DNA from: Gyromitra esculenta
Lineage: Eukaryota; Ascomycota; Pezizomycetes; Pezizales; Discinaceae
Assembly: GCA_038503075.1 (NCBI GenBank)
Contig: JBCAML010000006.1
Span: 434,001-498,000 of the forward strand
Direction of reading: 5' to 3'
Length of the DNA: 64,000 bases
The first letter of the stretch is position 1. Each line of letters opens with the position of its first letter. The notes beneath the pieces are model-generated. The model saw nothing but the letters and a program-made list of their open reading frames with translations. It did not search any database and was not told where the DNA came from. This document shows, piece after piece, positions 48,499-60,497 of the stretch. The translations under genes were made by a program, and so were the position numbers.

Positions 48499-51400
48499 AT
48501 GAAGGTCAACGCGCTCACATTGAGCATTCTCTCAACAGCTGTTGTCAATGCACAGAATTATGCCAGTCCACCTTACTACCCATCCCCGAAAGGTGGTTGG
48601 CTATCAGACTGGAGCGCGTCCTATGATAAGGCAAAGCTACTTGTCAGCAAGATGACTTTGGCAGGGAAAGTGAATGTTACTACTGCTATTGGCTGGTCTA
48701 TGGTAAGACATCTAGTTTGTTGCGTTTTTATACGCTCGGTATTCGCTCGGATCAGCAAGCTTACATAGGCTTAGGGGCCCTGTGTGGGAAATACTGGCCC
48801 AGTCTATGGGCTTTTTCCGTCGATTTGCGCTCAGGATGGGCCTCTTGGTGTCCGCTACGCAGACTTGATCACGGCCTTCCCAGCCGGTATTACAACCGGC
48901 GCTACTTGGGATGCGGATCTTATGTATGCGCGTGCAAACGCTATGGGCCAAGAAGCTCGCGGGAAGGGGGTACATGTTCTTCTGGGACCCGCAGTAGGAC
49001 CTTTGGGAAGGTCACCAGCAGGGGGCAGGAACTGGGAAGGGTTTGGATCAGACCCCTATCTACAAGGTGTAGCTGCCTACCAATCAGTTAAGGTATGTGG
49101 GCCTGTTTTGAATATAGTATAGCAAAGCTTGAATATCTGATTTGCTAACGGGGATTTCTTGGTATTTAAATAGGGAATCCAAGATGCAGGCGTACAAGCA
49201 ACCATCAAGCACTTTATCGCCAACGAGCAGGAGCACTTCCGTGGAGATGGTTGGGTCTCAAACACAGTCTCGAGCAATCTGGATGATCGTACGCTGCACG
49301 AGACTTATCTATGGCCGTTTTCCGAGGGTGTCAGGGCTGGCGTTGTATCAGTCATGTGCTCTTATAACATGGTATTTAAACGAGGATCCACCAGGGTTTG
49401 GGTCAAGATATTAACATTGCTCCTCAGATCAACGGATCCTACGGATGCCAGAACAGCAAGCTACTCAATGGGGTCTTGAAAGACGAGTTGGGCTTCCAGG
49501 GTTACGTTATGGCTGGTACGATCCTGAGACATCATATCATTATTTAGAACTTTCTGGCTAACATGAAAATCCCTAGATTGGCTTGCCCAGCGCACTGGAG
49601 TTGCTGCATCTCTTGCAGGGATGGATCAGACCCAGCCTGGAGATGGTATCAGCTGGGCCAATGGTGTGAGTTTGTGGGGACCAGAGTTATCTCGTGCTGT
49701 CCTCAATGGCAGTATTCCGGTTGATCGTCTCAACGACGCTGTCACTAGAATTGTTGCAGCATGGTATCAGGTTGGCCAGGACACCAACTTCCCGGCAACT
49801 TCTTTCTCATCTTGGACAAAATCGGACTATGACGTTATGTACAAAGGCGCCAATACTGGCCCATCTATCCAGGTGAATAAGCATATCAATGTTCAAGGCA
49901 CCCATGCTACAGTTGCCCGTTCAGTGGCTAGAGACGGTATTACTTTACTGAAGAATACTGGCAACGTCCTCCCGCTTGCCACTTCAGATGTCATTCGAGT
50001 ATTTGGATCCGATGCTGGCCCAAATCCTAGTGGCATGAACGGATGTACCGATAGAGGATGTAATCAAGGAGTTTTGGGAATGGGATGGGGGGTATGTCAC
50101 AAATTCCTCGGCGTTATTATGGCCCGAGCTAATGGAAAAACCGAAATAGTCTGGCACGGCAGATTATCCATATCTTACCACTCCGATTGACGCAATTACG
50201 GCTAGAGCCTCCAATGTGCAGTCTATCCTTACGGATACAGTCGGCTCTGCACTTACATCAATGGCTAGCACTGCCAATGCTAAGTGTCTTGTTTTCATAA
50301 GCTCTGACTCCGGTGAAGGGTAAGATATCAAGGTTTACTAGAACGAGGGTTTAATTCAAGCTAATTATCCACTAGATATATCACTGTCGAGGGAAATGCA
50401 GGCGATAGAAATGATTTATTTGCTTGGCACAACGGCGATGCTCTTGTTGCGGCAGTCGCTGCTGTCTGCCCTAATACAATTGTCGTAATTCATTCTGTTG
50501 GACCTATTATCATGGAGAAGTGGGCCGATCTCGCCAACGTCAAGGCTATAGTTCTTGCACATCTCCCTGGTCAGGAAGCAGGATCTGCCCTCGCAGATGT
50601 TCTTTTTGGCGATGTCTTGCCGAGTGGCAAGCTTCCATACACTGTCGGAAAGCAACAGTCCGACTGGGGTCCAAGCGTCAATATTGTGACAAGTGGTAGC
50701 GGTGCAATTCCATTGACCTTCACAGAGGGTCTTTATATCGACTACAAGTATTTTGACAAGAACAACATCACGCCTCGTTATGAGTTTGGTTTCGGGCTAA
50801 GCTATACGACGTTTTCTTTTAGCAACCTTAAGATCACTCCCGTCAAAACGTTGACAGAGATTCCACCTGCACGTGCTGCGAAGGGTGCCGTTCCAACTTA
50901 TCCCACCACTATCCCACCAGCTTCTGAGGTGGCATGGCCAGCAGCTATCACCAGCCGTATCGCTAAATATATCTACCCGTATCTTGACAGTCCAAGCACC
51001 ATCACTAGCGGATCGTATCCTTACCCAACTGGATATTCTACCACTGAGCAACCTGCCCCGGTAGCTGGAGGAGGCCAAGGAGGAAACCCCGCGCTATGGG
51101 ATGTAATGTACACCGCCACAGTTACACTTAAGAACACCGGAACCAAGACAGGAAAGGAAGTCGCTCAACTGTAAGTGTTTTTTTCACGCCACAAAGGTTG
51201 TCCCCGGGATGTGCATACTAATTTAGATGAATCTAGGTATCTTGGATTCCCTACGAATAGCGGTTTTGATACTCCTATCCGACAACTTCGTGGTTTCCAA
51301 AAGGTCGAACTTGCAGCTGGAGCCTCCGTCGATGTTACCTTCGAGATTACCCGTAAAGACTTGAGTGTCTGGGATGTCGTCCGCCAGAATTGGGTCATCC

Positions 51401-51762
51401 CTCAGGCAGGTGCTGGTGGCTATACCATCTACATTGGTAACAGTTCTCGTAACCTTCCTCTCCAATGCAACACGGTGTCCGGATGCACCGTCACCTCATC
51501 ATCGATAACTTCAGCCTCAATTCCCGTCTCGACTTCATCATCGAGTTCTACGACTGGACCTACTGTTGTGACATCGAGGTCTTCATCTTCATCTTCCTCT
51601 TCCTCTTCGCCGGTCCCTACCACTACTGTGTCGTCAAGCTGCCCCTCGGGACCGGCTGCCAAGTATGGACAGTGTGGTGGTATTGGCTGGACTGGTTGCA
51701 CGACGTGCGCATCAGGGTCGGCCTGTTCCAAGCTGAATGACTATTACAGTCAGTGTCTCTAG
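48499..51762 (+). CDS. Secreted GH3 beta-glucosidase with C-terminal CBM1
   Basis: Eight exons: 48499-48702, 48775-49092, 49174-49371, 49428-49515, 49577-50091, 50150-50319, 50376-51170, 51237-51762 (937 residues). Signal peptide [21 protein letters not shown]3 core motifs: [52 protein letters not shown] joined over intron 4 to DWLAQRTG, placing the nucleophile Asp at residue 270; [11 protein letters not shown] supplies the probable acid/base Glu 503. The usual SDW is ADW here. The fibronectin-III-like domain ([19 protein letters not shown]) follows, then a Ser/Thr linker and a CBM1 with the [16 protein letters not shown] and [13 protein letters not shown] pattern, all Cys present. It should release glucose from cello-oligosaccharides outside the cell while anchored on cellulose. 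GH3 enzymes with a CBM1 are less common in fungi than those without. Confidence 0.95.
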
Positions 51763-52759
51763 ATGGGACGAAGATTTTGGATTACGAGTTAGGAGTGAAT
51801 CACGTTTTTGTATATATTGGTAGAAAATACACTTGTATACATGTAGTTGTGGGGGAAAAAACTGGGTTGTACAAGCTTTGAAAATGGGCTAAGAAAGACG
51901 AAGAAAATGAAGACACGTGATTTATGGGAATGGAAGGGATTAAATTCATGGTTCACAAAATAGGGGAAATTAGCAAGTAATCATTCATCCGATTGGTGGT
52001 GAAAAGCTCCGAGGTTTAATGGTTACATCCAGCTACGGCAATGAGTTATGGTATTACAATTAGCTATAATTAGACCAATGATAAAATAGACTTAGTTAGA
52101 TAACCGAGGACAGAGCAAAATTAGTTAGGATAAAATACCACTGACTCGGACTGTCAACTTTATCGAGTGATAACTTATGAATAATCGTAGGTTAGATGAT
52201 TACATGCAGTGTTGAATTCATGAAGAATTTTGTATTTCACTTCTACAATGGCTTTGAAAATAGGATATTTAAGTTAATCTTAGCGGTGATGATGAAAGGA
52301 TGTCCTGCAAAAAGAGTAGAGAGTCACCCATTGCGAAAGAAATCGCATCTAGGACGGGGTGTTGAGTTGCAGTTACGTGTTGTCTATTTCTAGAATATTA
52401 GAATGCCCTTTTTCTAGATATCTGGGTTGTGGGTTTAAGCTGTTAATTTTCTTTCCCTGACCTAAAAAATCTGAAAAAATAAAAGCATAACCAAAAAGCA
52501 CTACTTCTATCCCAGAATCCACCAAATCGAAGACCCCTCCTATCAAACCTTCAAACCCTCCCCAGCCTGCCCAGAGGAAGTACCTACACACTAAATCGCC
52601 GAGTGATCATCCATGACCCCCGTGGCACCAACAGCCCACGTTACACAACACCCGAGCCCCAAAAGGCTTATTTCAACCGCGCCGCCAACCCACCCTGTCC
52701 GCTAGTACCGCCTTCCACCCCCGTCACCACAACCACAATCCTCACCAGCATCCTCAACC
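51763..52759. other. Intergenic, no gene recognised
   Basis: AT-rich 3' flank of the beta-glucosidase with a TACATGTA palindrome at 51838, then the promoter of the CHY gene. An ATG at 52613 is in the CHY frame but runs into a stop and was not used. Confidence 0.5.
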
Positions 52760-53341
52760 ATGTGGTGACCTCCCCTTCTCCCTTCTCTCCATACTAATAA
52801 CGCTACTAACAACACTAGTAAACACGTCCTAAACGCACAAGTCTCCATCCGCTCCCCTTGCTGCCAGAGATGGTTCGACTGCGCCGAATGTCACGCCGAG
52901 TCCGAAACACACAGGCTGCTGCAGCGTATAGAGATGGTGTTTGCGTGCAAGAAGTGCAAGAAGTGTTTTCGTAAGGATACTAGTGAATGGGATGACAGGC
53001 ACGCTCCCCCCTCCCCCTCCCTCCCCCTCCCCCTCCCCTGTGGCAAAAGGGGAATAGAATGCTAATAGGGGATGTGGAAGGTAGTGATGAGTATTGTCCA
53101 CATTGTGATAACCACTTTGTCATCGAGGCAAAGACCCCGCAGGCCGCGTTGAGGGTTGAGGGAGAGGATATTAGGAAGGATTCTAGGTTTGTAGTTTCTT
53201 TCCCTTTTTGTTTTTTGTTTCATTGTTCATTGCTAACTGCTGGGGTGTAGGATGGTTAAGGATGATCGTATTAAGGGTGAGCGACAACGTGGTATTCTTG
53301 GGCTTGGAGATGATGGCGATAAGGCAGATCGACTTGGATAG
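52760..53341 (+). CDS. CHY zinc-finger protein
   Basis: Four exons: 52760-52764, 52819-52998, 53085-53186, 53251-53341 (125 residues). The first exon is only ATG plus two bases and splices to give MCKHVLNAQVSIRSPCCQRW, the usual family N-terminus. Zinc-ligand pattern: CKH, CC, CAECH, CKKCKKCF, CPHCDNHF. Intron 2 starts with GC rather than GT (GACAG/GCACGC) and ends GGTAG; joining there gives WDDSDEYCPHCDNHF, the conserved family sequence. The protein ends in an acidic/basic tail ending DRLG. Homologues are small soluble zinc proteins; ubiquitin-ligase and mitochondrial intermembrane roles are known for larger or related CHY proteins, but this one has no RING finger, so its job is open. Confidence 0.9.
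52999..53084 (+). other. GC-AG intron with potential G-quadruplex tract
   Basis: 86-nt intron with a GC donor, GCTAAT branch point, and a run of CCCCT-type repeats (53006-53039) whose complement has several runs of four or five G. The splice is set by protein homology on both sides. Confidence 0.75.
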
Positions 53342-53661
53342 ACGTTTTTTCTCTCGGAGTGCTTTGCATGCGTTGGGGAGTTTTTGGGTTTCTACGGTAC
53401 ATGAAAGGGGGAAGATATGGATGCATGGTGGCGGGGCGATGATGAAAAAGAACGATGGAGTTTTTATTTAATATTTTAAACCAATATCATAGAGCGGGCG
53501 AGTTTAGTGTTTACTTTAGGATAACTCACTCACTATGAGGTACTTCTGGCCAAACATCCCCAATTTTTTTAATAAAAAATACCCTTAGAACATGACGTTG
53601 AAAGCTATTTCACAAATGCCATGATCACCCCATCCGCACTCTAGAATCCGGGTATGAAAAT
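53342..53661. other. Convergent 3' flanks, CHY gene and proteasome alpha4
   Basis: AT-rich, no gene seen. Confidence 0.5.
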
Positions 53662-54696
53662 CTATGAGCTCCCGACAGGCCCTGAGCTTGATCCACCGCT
53701 GGTTCCACCGCCACGGGTCTTCTTTCGTGCAGCCTCCTCCTGTTTCTCCTTCTCGATATCCTTGACATATGTCTCGATGGCTTCAACCGACATCATCTAT
53801 CACCATCTTATCAGTATCCGAAAACCCACCCAAAGGATGAAAACAAACCTCCATCTCCTTCCCAGGCTCCATGATGGCAATCTCAATGTTCTTAGCACCC
53901 GTCTGAACAACCTCAAGAAGCGACTTGACAGTCAACTTGATAGTCTCCTCACGATCCATCTCCTCCTTATAATTACGTTCCAAAAATTCCCTAACCGTCT
54001 TTGACGAGCGACCAATAGCATTCGCCTTCCACGCAGAATAGATACCACTGGGTTCCGTCTGATAGAGTCTCGGGATTTTATCGTTGGGATCGAAGCCAAT
54101 GATGAGCGTACTAATGCCAAAGGGTCTTACACCACCACTTTGGGTGTAGCGTTGCTGCACACCCGCTACGTACTTGGTAATGTACTCGATGCTGACAGGG
54201 TCCTCGACGGTGAGTCGGTGCGATTGCGCCTCGAGACGGGCTTTATCGACCAGGATGCGCGCGTCGGCGTTGAGGCCGGCGAAGGCGAGACAAACGTGGT
54301 TGTCGACTAGGCCGATCTTGGAGGGGGTGATGCGTGTGTCTTGGAGCTTCATGGCGGAGCGCTTTTCACAGCCGAGAACTACGATGGTGGAGCCTTTGAC
54401 GCCTACTGCACAGGTGCCTAATGGGGGGTGTTAGTTGGGTATTGAGGGTATCGGAGGGGGGATGGGGGTGGGAACCTCGTTTGACGGCTTCGAGGGCATA
54501 TTCGACTTGGAAAACGTGTCCGTCGGGACTGCGAGCGGGTTAGATGCTTGCAAGCTTGCATTAGGAGATGGAGGGATGGATGGTGGTACCTGAAAACTGG
54601 AAAACGATGGTAATGGTCAGCTCCGGACAGCTTCGGGGGAGAGGACTGCTACTGCCACTGCCACTCACCACTTAACGCTCTGTCGTAGGAACCCAT
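53662..54696 (-). CDS. PRE6: 20S proteasome subunit alpha-4 (PSMA7 / Pre6 type)
   Basis: Five exons: 54696-54669, 54590-54596, 54528-54476, 54417-53849, 53796-53662 (263 residues). Exon 2 is a micro-exon of 7 nt (TTTTCAG) between CCAG and GTACCA. It is required to give [24 protein letters not shown], the invariant alpha-subunit start. Later signatures: [63 protein letters not shown], and [20 protein letters not shown] point to alpha4 rather than another ring position. The C-terminal helix is Lys/Glu-rich and ends in Gly/Ser. It forms part of the outer ring and gate of the 26S proteasome. Confidence 0.95.
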
Positions 54697-55098
54697 CTTG
54701 GATATATGCAGATAACGAGAATCCTTATTCTATCGAGATGCCGGGAGATGGAGGAGGAGCCCTGGGGGATGATGGATGGAGACCGAGATGGTGATGGAGA
54801 TGGTGTAGTGGGGGGTAGAGCTTCACTACGGTACAGGAAGCAGGCGTTGGGGTAAAGGAACGACCCCTCCACAACGCCATTGTTGCACGATAGACAGCTA
54901 CCCCTAACCCTAGCCAGCGGCTTACGTGATTGGCGGGTCTTTTTATTATTTCCTCCCCGCGCTGATGGCCCGATCGATACTGTGGGGATCTGCGAGAAAA
55001 TCCTTTTATTCCCACTCCCATTGTTCAGTCTCTCTGCTGGACGGCCTAGATCCTGGAATTGAATTGAGGAGAATTGACCAAATATACCTTAGCTAGCT
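54697..55098. promoter_or_regulatory. Divergent promoter, proteasome alpha4 / FAD dehydrogenase
   Basis: About 400 bp between divergent start codons. Contains a CCCCTAACCCTAG stretch (54901) that resembles two telomere-type units. No specific operator assigned. Confidence 0.45.
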
Positions 55099-56880
55099 AT
55101 GAACTCTGCTCGATTCCTCCGTGCTGCAGTTCGCGCAAGACCTAGCGCTGCTCTCCCCCGGCGGCGAGCACTCCCGAGCGGGCTCAGAATAATTTCCCAC
55201 CGCTTCGCCAGCACCGAGGCCCACGAGCGTCCTGCAACCACCGCGACTGCAACAAAGAGCCAGGCAAAGCCAAAAGAAGTGCGCCTGACCGCCGAATCGT
55301 AAGTATCCCCGCCTGCTCGCCCGCCCAATCCCCGCAGCTAACACCCAGCTAGCTACCCAGACATCCAGCGCGACTCCCGCTTCTCCAATCTAACGCCCGA
55401 AGACATCGCTCACTTCAAATCCATATGTCCCATCATCTCGCCCTCCCACGGCTCCACTGCAGACGACCTGGCCCCCTTCAACACCGACTGGATGCGTAAA
55501 TACCGAGGCCAATCCCAGCTAATCCTGAAGCCCAAATCCGCCGCCGACATCTCCGCAATCCTAAAATACTGCAACACCCGGCATCTGGCCGTCGTGCCCC
55601 AAGGCGGCAACACCGGCCTGGTCGGTGGCTCAATCCCCATATTCGACGAAATCATAATCTCCCTTGCATCCCTCAACTCCATCCGGTCCTTCGACAGCAC
55701 ATCTGGGATCCTCGTCGTCGACGCAGGAGTAATCCTCGAAACCGCAGACTCGTTTCTCGCCCAACACAACCACATATTCCCACTCGACCTCGGCGCCAAG
55801 GGTTCCTGCCATGTCGGGGGCAACGTCGCCACTAATGCCGGCGGTCTGCGTCTGCTGCGCTATGGCTCGCTCCACGGGACTGTGTTGGGCGTTGAAGCGG
55901 TGCTGCCCGACGGTACGGTAATAGACGATCTTTGTACGCTGCGCAAGAACAATACGGGGTACGATCTGAAACAGCTGTTTATTGGCTCCGAGGGCACGAT
56001 TGGGATCATCACCGCTGTATCCATAGTGTGTCCGCCCAGACCTAAAGCTTCGAACGTGGCCTTTTTTGCTCTGGACTCGTATGAGGCGGTGCAAAAGACG
56101 TTCGTGAAGGCGAAGGAGCAGCTCTCGGAGATACTGTCGGCATTTGAAATGATGGATGGGACGTCGCAGAGATTAGTGGCGGAGGTGACGGGGAAGCGGC
56201 GACCGCTGGAAGGGCGAAGCCCGTTTTATGTGTTGGTTGAGACTAGCGGGAGTAATAAGGAACACGACGATGCAAAGCTGGAGGGGTTTTTGGATGATCT
56301 GATGGAGAGTGGGACGGTCAGTGATGGGGTGCTTGCGCAGGATGAAACGCAGCTGAAGAGTTTGTGGGGGTGGCGTGAAGGGATTCCGGAGTCGCTGGGG
56401 CATTGGGGCGGGGTTTATAAGTATGATGTGTCGATTCCGTTGCCGGAGTTGTATCAGCTAGTGGAGGATGTTAAGACGAAGATGGTGGAAGCGGGCTTGC
56501 TGACGAAGGGGAAGGAGAGTAATGAACAAGGGAAAGATGATATTGTGGTGGATGTTGTGGGGTATGGCCATATTGGTGATTCGAATCTGCATTTGAATGT
56601 CGCCGTGAGAAACTATGATAAGCGTGTGGAGAAGGTGCTGGAGCCGTTCGTGTACGAATGGATCCAGAAGAGGAGGGGGAGTATTAGTGCCGAACATGGA
56701 CTCGGAGTTGCAAAGAGGGAGTTTGTGGGCTATTCTAGAGGGAAGGTGGAGCTTGAGGTTATGGCAGGTTTAAAGAGACATTTTGATCCAGTAAGTTTCC
56801 CTTGTGTAGGTCTTAAAATTTGATGCTAATGCAGTGAATAGAACGGGATTATGAATCCATACAAGTATATCAAAGCGTAG
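55099..56880 (+). CDS. DLD2: Mitochondrial FAD-dependent D-lactate / D-2-hydroxyglutarate dehydrogenase
   Basis: Three exons: 55099-55298, 55353-56790, 56842-56880 (558 residues). The N-terminus is Arg/Ala-rich ([20 protein letters not shown]), a mitochondrial presequence. The FAD-binding PCMH domain shows [35 protein letters not shown] and [19 protein letters not shown]. The FAD-oxidase C domain shows [15 protein letters not shown] (metal-binding His pair) and [19 protein letters not shown]. The last exon of 12 codons supplies the conserved [11 protein letters not shown] end. The pattern suits Dld2/D2HGDH more than D-lactate:cytochrome c reductase; it would oxidise D-2-hydroxyglutarate or D-lactate in the matrix. 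Exact substrate is not decidable by eye. The gene symbol is given for the family member most alike. Confidence 0.92.
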
Positions 56881-57270
56881 TCTATGGTTCTAGATAGAGA
56901 CTAGATGAGCGGATTAAAAGGGTTTGGGGTTTTGCTTCTCCGGTGTATTCTTTTCCGGGGAAGGCAGTCCGAAAAGTGACGTCTAAAATATCCAATAACA
57001 CCCAGAGATAGCTGTCTCAGATTACTATAGAAATGATATTTATTAGCTTGGAGGCATCTGGCTACCTTTTAGCTTTTCTGGTCTAGAGCAGGTATCGACC
57101 GAGTGATATACTATGACTGCACTGTGCATCCGGACACCTGTAATCGGCTATGACCGAAAACCAAGATCACTTCACAATTTCAGAACTCACCAGCAATCAG
57201 GTTCACTTTTGGTTATGACGTTTCTATGGGAGAAGGTGTTGTGACCCTAGACACATCTAAGGTTTCGGTG

Positions 57271-57460
57271 GATTCAAATTTGAGCTCTCCCCCTATGTGG
57301 CCAGCTGCAATGCTCCAGCGTAGGGTTTAAACCACGGCAATATCACTTGACCAAAAGTATACGCTTTTATAGGGGTTTTAGAGTGATTTTCTTTCATAGT
57401 GATGAACCCCACAGCAATAATCATAGCCATAAAAGTATTTAACTTGGCTTGTTTAGATAA
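57271..57460. repeat. Dispersed repeat, copy 2
   Basis: Relative of 34381-34560; shared blocks AGGGTTTAAACC, AAAAGTATA and GGGGTTTTAGAGTGA in the same order. Confidence 0.55.
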
Positions 57461-58899
57461 ATCCAGATTCCAAGAGTCTAATTATACTCTGGGTGTTTGG
57501 GCTTGTAGCCTTGGTCTGGTCGTACGAGTGATTTTGTTTTACTGTTGGCTGTTAAGCTTGCATTTTTACCACCACTGTTAGTCACTCGGCCTCGCATCAG
57601 GCAATGAAACGCCAAGCGCTTCAAAAAAGCATTCCCGATGCTGCCCGAATCCCTCTGGGTACGAAGAAGAAGTATCAATAAGTAACCTCAATGAAGAAGG
57701 GAGTCTAGTGTGGGCAACAATGCTCTTTGGGCTTGAGGATGTTTGCTCTTAAGCGAAGACGATACTGAGAACGAAGGTAGCAGAGAGAGAGCTGAGATAG
57801 CATCCAGCTTTCGAATGATGGCAAGCAGGACGAAATAAGTAGATGGGCGATGATGATTACTAGAAGGAAAATCAAGGTGGATTGATACTAGATAGATGCA
57901 GTCGGTTGGCGAGACAGTCGCCTTGCACTTGCTTCAATTTCTTTTATCTTCTCATCCCACAAGCACAAATCTATGCCTCGTACATATAGCCTCAATCCTA
58001 AATCCATCATTCAAGCAAGCAAACACAAAAAATAAATATTCTCTCTAGTTATTTATTTCCTTGAAGCCTCGACAAAGCCCAAGCATCCAATGAAAAAAAT
58101 AAAAAGCGAGAAAACTCAAAGATAAACCAAAAATTAAGCAACCCAAGAGATCCGAAGATCTTTGGCAGGTTCAATAACCTCCGATGTGCAATGGAGGTAA
58201 TTTGCCCGAGTTTCGACTTTGCTGGAGCAGCCGACACTGTCGCTAGGTAAGTATGAAGTTTTGAAAGGGGAGCGGGGCGGGAGGTGTTTATATACTGATG
58301 GGGGTCTGGGCGCCAAGGGTATTTTTGGCCGAAACGCTAGGAGGTCGGTGAATGGAACGGACTAGTCTTGTGACTCTGTCTCAGGTGGTGTCATTTTTCT
58401 TTATTTAATGTCTAGTTTGATTGCGTGTTAATCGTTTTAAGTGCTATTTCTCTCATATTGATCGTCCAATCACATGGCTCTACACAGGGTTGAGGATATC
58501 TTCAAGGACATTCCCTATTCCCCCGCTGTTGGAGGTTAACGGCCGCCTTCTGGACGAATCGACCTATAATTCACAGAGTGGTCAGTATAAATGCTTTTCT
58601 GGGAATGCAGTTATACTTTGGACTGTCAGCATACCACCAGGTATCGATGGCTCAGCCTCGGGAAACTCGCTCAAGACATCGAGGTAGCACGAAATGCTTC
58701 GAGAAATCTTAGTCTATGCTTCGAGTTGTTATGGATGCATCCAATGGTGGTAGTTATAAAATGTAAGCTAACTCCCTTCGTCTACTATAGCACTTCAAGC
58801 TCTTACTGGCCATGGTGTTACGTACTACAATTCCCCGAGGCTTGCTACCTATTGTCTTGAGCTGCTCAAGATACACCCTTCACGAACACGAGCCGATTG

Positions 58900-59260
58900 A
58901 AAGTATATCTTTCTGCTTACCCCAAATACCCTTGTGGGCTGTACTGCAGTTCTTTAATTTTTATTATATTCCTCAACGGCGCGATGTATCACCAGGAATC
59001 ACTCGGCTTCGTCACGGTTCTCAATGTTGTAAAAGCTCGATTGATTGATTGCTTGCTGGGGGAAGGCTCCGCCTTCCCCCCTCTATATACTACATATTCG
59101 GGCCCCCCAAGGTACTCGTTCTTTTCCTTCCTGAGCTCCCGCGCCGAGAGACGCCGAGAGCTCTTCCCCCGAGACTTCTCACAGGCCTCCGGTCGAGCAC
59201 CGGAGCCCTACATATTAGGAAGTCATTTCCAACACTCAATGGTGAAAATACTAGGTAGTG
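58900..59260 (+). other. Possible nuclear mitochondrial DNA segment (NUMT)
   Basis: A GC-rich patch in an AT background with compact hairpins: GGGGGAAGGC-TCC-GCCTTCCCCC at 59058-59080 and CTCCGGT-CGAGC-ACCGGAG at 59187-59205. It also has CGCCGAGAG repeated in tandem near 59145, and CTATATACTACATATTC and CCTACATATTAGG next to the hairpins. Such double-hairpin GC clusters in AT-rich DNA are typical of fungal mitochondrial intergenic regions and unusual in nuclear spacers. No mitochondrial gene was recognised, so origin is inferred. Confidence 0.45.
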
Positions 59261-60497
59261 TGTATTAATTCTCGAATAGTTGGGCTATAAAGCGCCCCAT
59301 ATATACAGTTCAAGCTCTTGTCTCTCGTATCCGGATCCGTCAGTGGACGCTTTCAGTTCCCACTTCCTCTAGTCCATGTCAATAGAGTACACATCCGTCA
59401 CTGAATGCAATTAAGTACACTCGTTTTAATAAGATCCCCCAAATATAGCATATTTGGCTAAGCAGGATATCTGGAGAAACTATTTAATCCTAGATCCAAT
59501 TGCAAGGGTTATAATTAGTACTGGGCATTGGCTCACTCAGCCATCTTTATCTCAAGCCAAGCTTATCACCTCGTGCCCAGCTAGCAATCCAACACGCGTC
59601 ACCACTTACGAAATTTTATTTCTTGGCGCCTCTGGAGTGCATGAGGGTTCTTCACTCGTGTATCTATTTGTCTCGTATACGAATTGTGGGAAAAAGAAAA
59701 CGAACGCTCTAAAAAATAGGTATGCCAAGCGTATATTATTAGGTAGTGTCTCATGGTTTGCTGAAAGTGGCTTGGGGTTTACTTGATTGGGCTATAATAT
59801 AGGTAGCTATAGTAAACCAAGTCCTTTATAGAATCGATAAGAGCTGATCGAGCTCCCACGTTCATTATAGATATAGAAGGTTCCCTCAAAATTTCCCTGG
59901 ATAAAAGGCTCGGATTGTAACACCGAAGTTGCAAGAACTTTAACCCGCGCAAGAACTAAAGTTTGTCTTGCATCTGTGCAAAGTTATGGTTGGTCTCGGC
60001 TCTAGGCCTCTGAGTAGACGAGGGAAAGCGGGGTTTAAATCAGTCTGGAGTTCGAGGAGGCATGCACCGAAGCAAGGGCAAACAGTAATCATGGGTCATG
60101 CAGTTGCCCAATTCCTCGTGGAGAGATTGCCAAGTCATCGATAATCTCCTTGCGATCGTATCCCCGATAATAATAGTAGGTACTCCAGCAAAACTTGGCA
60201 GTAGGCTGCAGGCTTCATGCAACTACTTGTCCATTATGAGCTGTTAGAAACATTACCATTTATAACCAATGAAACTGCGTGCTTCCGTCGCACGAACTTG
60301 GGGCTGAACATGTTCAGCGTCTAGTGACTTGACTACCCCGTCATGATGTTCCCTTAGTAAAATTTTTCTCTAAAACTTATAAGTATTTGCCGGGGCCCTT
60401 CCCGCAACCATCGCGCCAGTTTTTTTCAAAATAAGCAGTTACACAACTAACTGTTCAGCATACCCACCACAGTACCACTGTACCATCACTCCTAGTC

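Larger units (their letters stand above)
56881..60497. other. Intergenic spacer with repeat copy and mitochondrial-like patch
   Basis: About 3.6 kb with no supported gene. Holds copy 2 of the dispersed repeat (57271-57460) and the GC-hairpin patch at 58900-59260. Frames elsewhere are short and unrecognised. Confidence 0.45.

Noticed and set aside
52613..52705. Upstream ATG in frame with the CHY zinc-finger protein
   Set aside because: Runs into a stop before the conserved exon; the ATG at 52760 gives the family start MCKH.
55410..56094. Overlapping minus-strand open frames opposite the FAD dehydrogenase
   Set aside because: Antisense of a clearly conserved enzyme; no start context or domain.
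59454..59786. 110-residue plus-strand frame
   Set aside because: No domain, no start context, and located in an AT-rich repeat-containing spacer.
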